DNA of 64,000 bases from NCBI GenBank assembly GCA_905178155.1, contig CAJINV010000011.1, positions 3,133,144 to 3,197,143 of the forward strand. Reading direction: 5' to 3'. Made by a program: the position numbers and the translations under genes. Positions 58,601 to 64,000 of this stretch are shown here, piece by piece. The notes below the pieces were generated by a model. That model worked only from the letters and a program-made list of their open reading frames with translations, ran no database searches and was not told the DNA's origin. Each line of letters starts with the position of its first letter. The stretch's first letter is position 1. Source of the stretch: Amoebophrya sp. A120 (taxonomy: Eukaryota > Sar > Dinophyceae > Syndiniales > Amoebophryaceae).

Positions 58601-59747
58601 CCTGCATGAGAGACTTCCTCTCAAATTTGTCGAAGGTGGACAGCTCTGGGTAACCATGCAACACAGATTTTTTCACAGTGCAGACTTAGCATGGCAAGTG
58701 GAAACCTCCTAGACCCAGACATATTTGCAATGCATAGAGCAAATCGCAGAGGTGTTGCATCACATCGGCGTCCACATTCTTCCCGGCCAAGTCGAGTTCC
58801 TCCAACACGTGCCCTCGGGGGAGCTGCCCGAGAGAGAACTGCCCGTCGACCACCGAAGGTGGAACAACAGTCGGACTAGCAGAAGGGATATTGGCATTGG
58901 CAGCGGCAGAGGAGCAGGACTGCTGTAGTTCTACTCGCGGACCCGGTCCTCGTGCAGTAGAGACTTCTGCGGCCTCTGCTGTTGTACCAGTTCCACCGAC
59001 AAGAACCACCCGGCTGTTCATTGGCTTCTTGGGCCAGACCTGCCCTTCTTGCGCGGGTGGCTTGCTCTCGCTAGTTAATTCCTCCTCCCCAAAAATGTGC
59101 GGGATGTCCTCGCTCTGCTCGCGGCCACGAGGTAGACTTTGATGAGTTGTTGCAAGAACTTCTACGCGGTGGTCTTTTTTGTCTTCCTCTTTATGTTCCT
59201 TTACATTTTCGTTTTGCTCCGTGCTTAAACTTGTTTCAGTTGCCAGGTTGTTGCAATTCTCCTCATCCTGATTCCCGCCCTGCAGCCGTTCTTCTTGTTC
59301 CGCATGATAATTTTCCGGGGGCGCAGCTGCCCCGTCGCTCCTCTCCTCGTGTAGTTCATCCCCTAGATCTTCGCTTTCTTGTTGCAACAGCACATCTTCT
59401 CCCTGTACCGCTAGTTTATTCTGCTCGCCCGTTGTTGCTCCTACACTGCAGCTTTCCTCCGAGCACGCTGGTGAGGCTTGCAAATCATTGTCCTCACTTC
59501 TCGCTTGATCCGGACTGGAAGTACTTCCCGCCGGTAGCTCCTCTGCAGCTAAATCCTTCGTATTTTCCGCATGATCCTGCGCGCTGGCACCGAACGCAGT
59601 GGCTGCACGACCTTCCGGAGCTGCATCGGGCTCGCCTTGCAATCCGGTAGTCGTACCTGATAGGGAAGAACGCTCGATGTAAGCATCTAGATACAAGCCA
59701 CATTAATGTCTCTCACCACGACGATCACGATGAAGGGACGATATCAT
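49644..59747 (-). CDS. leucine-rich-repeat protein with Gln/Pro-rich tail
   Basis: Exons 59717-59747, 58738-59656, 58373-58469, 58144-58180, 56446-57989, 54699-56133, 54350-54432, 53829-54195, then (across the 2.2 kb block) 51249-51300, 50891-50981, 50079-50676 and 49644-49954. Total 5565 nt, 1854 residues. Residues 1-295 are acidic low complexity. LRRs at ~295-410 read LEELDLAGKNVDADVM, IRCLRLDHNKLCDVALVYL, EIVLSDNQVTPLGVF and CVLRLERNRIAASMV. Next come Gly/Pro/Met/Gln-rich sequence, a more ordered region at ~1170-1390, and a poly-Gln/Met/His-rich end. Such tails suggest an RNA-granule or transcription scaffold, which is inference. Seven introners interrupt it. Without splicing over the 2.2 kb block it would stop at 53480 (~1527 aa). 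Possible further intron around 57660-57800. Confidence 0.82.
50686..50890. mobile_element. introner, family 5
   Basis: 205 bp, ends CGCAAGAAAAAACTGTTTC and inverted CACTTTTTTCTTGCG, flanked by a perfect 9-bp duplication ACAAGATGT (50677-50685 and 50891-50899). Removal restores TSSASSTSC-SAQQQGQ in frame in the LRR gene. Same family as the element in the DUF2009 gene 5 kb away. Confidence 0.93.
50988..51248. mobile_element. introner, family 1
   Basis: 261 bp, nearly perfect inverted ends (ATCAAATG then ATGTCTGGGTCTGGAAG), flanked by GGATGT at 50982-50987 and 51249-51254. Excision joins GRGQRHP to KLNLNLPPPP in frame. No register of the duplicated hexamer yields GT-AG. Confidence 0.93.
51301..53544. 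repeat. 2.2 kb palindrome-rich block between ~70 bp direct copies
   Basis: The coding segment for DADSAGPQRWMTSCGRG appears at both ends (about 51252-51318 and 53500-53870, the latter split by an introner). Between them are: foldbacks bounded by CTGGGAACTAATTTCTGT and its complement (51645-51750, 52460-52590, 52615-52735); hairpins at 51752-51808 and 51813-51852; an array of TTCTAGAA palindromes to ~52240; and ~30-nt repeats of TCTCGGATGTG at 52760-52885. Homologous joining of the two copies keeps the LRR frame, so the block acts as an intron. Confidence 0.75.
53550..53828. mobile_element. introner, family 3 (occupied site)
   Basis: 279 bp, inverted ends TAAGTAAAAACGTACCCACA and its near-complement, flanked by AGTCG at 53545-53549 and 53829-53833. 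The matching position in the second copy at about 51300 reads GGAGTCGGCG with no insert, an empty site. Excision gives PQDHADSAGPQR in frame. Confidence 0.93.
54437..54698. mobile_element. introner, family 1
   Basis: 262 bp with ATGTCTGGGTCTGGAAG ends, flanked by GCCG at 54433-54436 and 54699-54702. Removal joins LSHSPAYR to QPEMQAIVNQ in frame in the LRR gene. Internal TTTGTCATGC, TGTCATGCTAGG and GCATGACAAG words. Confidence 0.9.
56140..56445. mobile_element. introner, family 6
   Basis: 306 bp, inverted ends near AGGATTGAAATCTTCAAAGT, flanked by AACACT at 56134-56139 and 56446-56451. Removal gives STLNNSVQNKSSSN in frame. Several TTTGTCATGC copies and GCGCATGACAAA lie inside. Only member of its TIR family here. 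Confidence 0.9.
57996..58143. mobile_element. introner, family 2
   Basis: 148 bp, ends GCAAAAGTATCTCACTCG and inverted CGAGTACGATACTTTTGC, flanked by GGTTGT at 57990-57995 and 58144-58149. Removal restores the leucine-rich repeat IVLSDNQVTPLGVF exactly, so the target-duplication join is almost certainly the real splice. No register gives GT-AG. Confidence 0.93.
58474..58737. mobile_element. introner, family 1
   Basis: 264 bp, family-1 ends (right end slightly decayed: CTAGACCCAGACATATTTGC), flanked by AGCA at 58470-58473 and 58738-58741. Removal restores the LRR segment QHLCDLLIQHRISIRCL in frame. Confidence 0.9.
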
Positions 59748-61608
59748 CAAATAAACACACAGCCTTTAACATCGTTCGCATCTTTTTATGGAAAAAAACC
59801 ATCGAAAGCTCCCATGGTTCTTTGTCGGGACAGCGGTTAGGCTGTCAACTTCCACGAAGGAGTAGCTGGTGTCGTCCTCTTCGTGCTCGTCGTTCGCTCC
59901 ACAAGTACGACTATCGCAAAAATCGCGAAGAAATCGGCGGCCGGTCCGGTTCCGTTCGGAACAACTGCCACGAAATGCTCGCCCGCCCCCTCCAATCTAT
60001 ACTTTTGCAATTTGGTTGGAAATGGAATTGAAAAATCAATACGAAACTTAAACTGCAGAAACCTGCTACGGAAGAGCCTTTCGAACCAGAAGTAAATGAA
60101 CGAGCAGTAGGTACTTATTTTGTGGAAGAAGTGAGAGCAAAAGGCGCGACCTAAAGCCAAGAAACCCTGCAAGAACTAGCCAAGAACTAGTTGTACCCCC
60201 GCACGTTCAACATCTTCAGAAAACTACAACTCTCAAAATAAAACCTCTCAACAGCTCGCGCTTCTCTCCAAGCACTACTCAGTGTCAGTGCTGTGAAATT
60301 TCGGTCGGATCTCACACTCTCCGCGTTGATGCTGCCATCGGATTCTCATTTTGTTGTTACTCCAAACAAAGCAGCCCTTCGCTACTTTGTAATTTTGCTC
60401 CCGCAAGCTTCCATTCCCACAGCTTCAAGGCGGATGAGATGAACTTGAACAGAATTAAACATGTCCCTCGTGACGAAAAAAGCTTGATAATTGCCGCACA
60501 GAAGAGGAGAAGTCCTCTTTTGTGGAGGCGCCCGTGCGTCTTGTTCAGTTCTTATTGTCGTGAAATAAATTACATCGAATGATACCTAATTCTGTCGGGG
60601 GTACAGCGTCTGAGACAAGTTAGTGAGTAAGATCTTCTGCGTAGGTAGAGGCCAACGATGAATAAATCGTTGGCTTATGATATGATGCCGCTAATGTGAA
60701 CATCCTCCAGTGAAGTAGATCCTCAACAGCTGCACCGACGGATATTTATGATCTCAATAGCGTCGCATACTTTATTTTTTCGAAGTAATCAGAGAGAAAA
60801 ATTTGAAAACTGGTGCTTTCACAACGACCAATCGCACAGCGCAAGGTAGAAGTACAACGAGAAGAACTAAGACCAAAAAAAGTTCGCTGCCTGTTCTTGG
60901 TCCTATTTGTTTGCGTGTGCTGATTGGCGTCGTGCTGTGTAATAATTTAGATACGTAATTGTAATATCCACCCAAGTGGTGTCTCAGAAATAATCAGTTT
61001 CAAAGTATAGAATCAGTTGTTTTTCGCCTCGGCATATAATAGTACTCCTGCGCCTGGAGTTGCTGAAGCTTTTACAACGACTAGCCGAAGTATAACAAAA
61101 AACACACTGCTGAAGCGGGTTTTGCTCTTCGGATATCTTTTTTGTATACTTCCGGACAGAAAGTAGAGTCCGTATCACTGGACCCATTGTTCTTTTAGGT
61201 TTTTGATGGAAAGAGAGTAGTTGTTTGTAAAGTACTCTATTTTTAGAACAGCCGCAAAGCTACCAGCCATGCTGACCTGTGCCAGCGCCGGCGAGAAAGA
61301 ACGCTGGATCAGGTTTATCCGTGCGGACGACGCAGAGGAGCAAGCTGCTCCTGTTCTTCTAGCACAGTATCGACGATCCACCAGCACAACAAAATAACTA
61401 TGCGTCGTCTGATTTAAATCAAAAAAAACGGGGAAAAAGATTCGTCGCCGACTATTTTATTTACATGTGGGGAAGAAGTTGGTACAATATCGTCGCCAAT
61501 TTTCGTGTAAAAAGAAAAACCAGCACAACTTTACTCTTATCTACTAGGGGTCGTCGTGTTTACTCCGAGCGGGTCTACATGATGTGAAGAACTTTACTAT
61601 TGGGGTTT
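59748..61608. other. intergenic, no supported gene
   Basis: About 1.86 kb. A 111-codon minus frame (59837-60172) and smaller frames at 60772-61387 have no recognisable motif. Presumed promoter region of the LRR gene and 3' flank of the last gene. Confidence 0.5.
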
Positions 61609-63965
61609 TCAGTCCTTGCTGCTCGTCCAGGACAACGAAACTGTCTTCAGATGGGAGAGGACGCCGAGGTTGTATTTGTTGGCACACTTACCTTGTAGCT
61701 CCATTTGTCATCTACCGGTGGCTTACTCCCAACTGGAACTAGCTGGTACCTTGTCCGCTGCGCGTCACTGAAGCACAGTTTCAGCTGATCTTTGCTCTCC
61801 AGGTCCTGTGTAGGTAATTGCTTTTCAACATCTTCCCGAGATAAATTTTCAACATTTTTTTCACTACTATAATCGAAGGGGCGTAAAATCATGGCCACCG
61901 AAAATGAATCGATATAATAGAGAAACTGTTCAAGGAGCATATTTATAAACAAGTACCAAAACTTCCCCCATGACCAGATGCGGGCTGCTTCCTTTCGCGT
62001 ACGCCTTGCCTTGTCCACCAGGTTTGTTCCCCGCATTGTTCGCCGAGGTGACGTAGACAAACATCTCTATGGGATAGGGCGGGGAGAGACACGAATCTAA
62101 AATGTGAAACACGTCCGTTCCACTATTCGTAAACGCCTTGTAGACCGCAAGCAAGAGTTTCCTGAACTTCGTCCTCTGTTCTAGCTCGTATCAAATGTAA
62201 AAATGTCTGGGTCTGGAAGATTCTGAAACTTGTCATGGGCCACGATGTCTGTGATGCATGCCCTAGCATCACAGACTTTTTGAGGGCTTCGTGACGCGTA
62301 TTCCGCATGACAAATGCCCTCGCCGCGTAGCCAAAATTGCATTCCCTTTGCTGGTCATGCAATACAAATTTTTTTAGAATCCAAATGCAGCATCACAAGT
62401 TCGGATTCTTCCAGACCCAGACATTTTTACGTTTGATAGCTCGCCGAATACCACCACGCAAAGACTGTCCCCGTCGTGGTTCGCGGAGTACTGGTAAAAA
62501 TGGGAATCCGACAACTTTCCCCCTTTTCCAGCGGCCCGCATGCCCCCATTCGCCGAGGGAGAGACGGAGCTAGCCGTTGGGGAGTGACTTGTGCTGTTCC
62601 CACTATTATTCCCTGTTAGTGCCACCACTGCGGAATCCGTAACCCCGGTCGCCTTCTCGAGAATCTTTTTTCGTTGCTGGAACCAGTCGACCAGATCCGT
62701 CGCGGACAGAGCAGGAGTCGATCCCGGGTTGTTCGGAGAGGCCGGAGGTATGGGTTGATGCAGTTGATGTTGTTCCCCTATTGCTGCTGCACTTTGGTTA
62801 GTACCACTGCTATTGCCCGAAGCTCCTGTTGATCCACCACCTGGTGCTCCTCCCGGCGCACTACCAGAACCCGCTGCTGACGTCGCTCCCGTGGGTGTCC
62901 TGGCAGTAGTTGTACTGCTGGAAGATATTAAACCTCTGTCGGAATTTGCGTTTACAGGAGTGACGTTTCCCGCCCCAGAAGTTGTTGTGTTAGAGTTCTG
63001 TGCTTGCTGTGTCGCACCGCCGCTGTTGCTGGACCCTTTGGAAGATGAACTAGAGCTGGACCCTCCGCCGGTGTTGTTACCACCACCAGTGATGCACTGC
63101 AGATGGAAAATATCTACTGCTTTTCCCTCGCACTGAGAAATGAACCTCCGATCCAACGGCCTGCCCTCGTCGTACGTGAGTCTTTTCAAGTCCTTCAACT
63201 ATCGTAAGCAAAAACGTCCCCACCCCATAGTCAAGTTGGCAAATCTGCAACACAAATCCCCAACCTTTGGGAGTTGTGCATGACAAGTTCTTTCCGTCTC
63301 TAGTATAGTGGTGCTTAGCAAGGCAAGCCGCATGAGAAAGCCAATTTCTCATCCTGTTTACAGCATTACAAATGCCAAATCACGATTAGAAATAGAAATG
63401 CCTCTCATGGGGATGCGCATTACAAATGTTCCTGTCATTGCGCATTTGCATTACAGCTCTGGGGTGGGGACGTTTTTGCTGAGGATATCAACTTCCGTGA
63501 AATCATGGCGTCATCCCCCACGGCTTTGGCAGAGACGCCGAGCCGCTCCACCCCGTTCCCCAGCAGGGTTTCGATCTCCTTGGGGGACTATCAAATGCAA
63601 AAATGTCTGGGTCTGGAAGGTTCTAGACTTGTAATGCTGTCGCTGGATTGTAAAAAATTTGTATTGCATGACCAGCCAGAGAACTCCAGTTTGTGGCACG
63701 CGGAGAGGGCATTTCTCATGCGGCAGAGGCATCGCAAAGTCCTCTAAAAATCTATGATGCTAGGGCATGCATCACAGACATCATGGGCCATTCCAAATAT
63801 GCATGACAAACCTGGTAATCTTCTAGACCCAGACATTTTTGCATTTGATAGGGATAGCGCGAGCTTCGTGCGGCTGTCGCCCTTCCGGCAAGGGTTCGGG
63901 GGCTCCGCGGCCATCCGCCCATTCACCGACTGCGCGGCAAAATGAACTTTGATGTAGGCGGCGAG
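61609..63965 (-). CDS. hypothetical protein, partial (5' end outside window)
   Basis: Visible exons 63851-63965, 63488-63583, 62438-63194, 61957-62182, 61692-61805 and 61609-61644 sum to 1344 nt, the last 447 residues plus stop. The first exon begins after an acceptor (ATCACAG) at 63966, so upstream exons lie beyond the window. Ordered parts: LAAYIKVHFAAQSVNGRMAA; ALSPKEIETLLGNGVERLGV; KDLKRLTYDEGRPLDRRFIS; a ~110-residue Ser/Gly/Thr/Ala linker; DLVDWFQQRKKILEKATGV; LCVVVFGELEQRTKFRKLLL; SPPYPIEMFVYVTSANNAGN; and CFSDAQRTRYQLVPVG. Three introners interrupt it. The last intron (61645-61691) is only 47 bp. I do not recognise the family. Confidence 0.78.
62189..62436. mobile_element. introner, family 1
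   Basis: About 248 bp, near-perfect ends (TATCAAATG then ATGTCTGGGTCTGGAAG), flanked by AGCTCG at 62183-62188 and 62438-62443. Removal gives VVFGELEQRTKF in frame. No register of the duplication gives GT-AG. Confidence 0.92.
63201..63487. mobile_element. introner, family 3
   Basis: 287 bp, ends AAAAACGTCCCCACCCCA, flanked by TCAACT at 63195-63200 and 63488-63493. Removal gives ISRKLKDLKRLT in frame. Same TIR type as the element at 53550, about 9.7 kb away. Confidence 0.92.
63588..63850. mobile_element. introner, family 1
   Basis: 263 bp, ends TATCAAATG then ATGTCTGGGTCTGGAAG (right end CTAGACCC variant), flanked by GGGA at 63584-63587 and 63851-63854. Removal gives TKLALSPKEIETLL in frame. 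Confidence 0.9.
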
Positions 63966-64000
63966 CTGTGATGATTTTCATCAATCTTGAGTAGAATCTT

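Noticed and set aside
59837-60172. 111-codon minus-strand ORF upstream of the LRR gene
   Set aside because: No motif. An alternative frame over the same DNA looks equally plausible, so neither can be supported.
1-64000. A transposase for the introners
   Set aside because: No ORF in the window has a transposase-like DDE/D motif block or its own TIRs. The elements here appear non-autonomous.
1-64000. Prokaryotic features such as operons, CRISPR arrays or Shine-Dalgarno sites
   Set aside because: Genes are intron-split and eukaryotic (VPS35, DUF2009, WD40). The regular repeats are coding or introner TIRs, not spacer arrays.
1-64000. Assignment to a photosynthetic Symbiodinium-type dinoflagellate
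   Set aside because: Possible because of the repeat protein. But the short gene spacing and the TSD-bounded, non-GT-AG introners fit what I recall of Amoebophrya better. Left as an inference.

Overview
The window is nuclear DNA from an intron-rich eukaryote. The best fit is a dinoflagellate-lineage alveolate, and within that a Syndiniales parasite such as Amoebophrya; this identity is inferred. Three things point there. Every supported gene lies on the minus strand, as in dinoflagellate unidirectional gene clusters. The first 11 kb encodes a giant protein of 'LGSSLSV' repeats, a type I remember from dinoflagellate hypothetical proteins. And at least seventeen short inverted-repeat elements sit inside coding sequence as introns, most without GT-AG borders. 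Introner elements and non-canonical introns are known from Amoebophrya genomes (recalled, not checked).

Layout, left to right, all minus strand. 1-12900: giant repeat protein, running off the left edge. 14581-19449: EF-hand/WD40 protein. 19954-20976: class I methyltransferase-like protein. 21605-24378: ankyrin protein. 25269-27910: conserved-looking protein with repeated NPL-P-Y motifs. 28846-32878: VPS35, the retromer core subunit and the surest identification. 33726-34535: unknown. 34684-36858: nucleotidyltransferase-like protein. 37.2-39.0 kb: GC-rich island with one doubtful exon. 39261-40190: CxxC protein. 40791-42457: single-pass membrane protein. 43144-46221: DUF2009/UPF0652 protein. 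46.2-49.6 kb: gene-poor, with a duplicated block between 57-bp direct repeats. 49644-59747: leucine-rich-repeat protein with Gln/Pro-rich tail. 61609-63965: unrecognised protein, 5' end outside the window. These genes do not form one pathway; what links them is shared orientation and shared intron invaders.

The main discovery is the introner set. Seventeen elements of 140-325 bp fall into about seven terminal-inverted-repeat (TIR) families. Sixteen are flanked by 4-11 bp target-site duplications (TSDs). Removing the element plus one TSD copy restores the frame in each of those sixteen cases, and whole-gene exon sums come out divisible by three: VPS35 858 aa, WD40 1187 aa, ankyrin 673 aa, DUF2009 711 aa, LRR 1854 aa. 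Families with unrelated TIRs share an internal vocabulary of TTTGTCATGC-like words and their complements. The LRR gene also holds an occupied site and a matching empty site for one element, on two ~70 bp copies flanking a 2.2 kb palindrome-rich block that itself behaves as an intron.

Limits: exon models were assembled by eye from frame, splice motifs and remembered family sequences. Boundaries may be off by a base or two, and no database search was possible.
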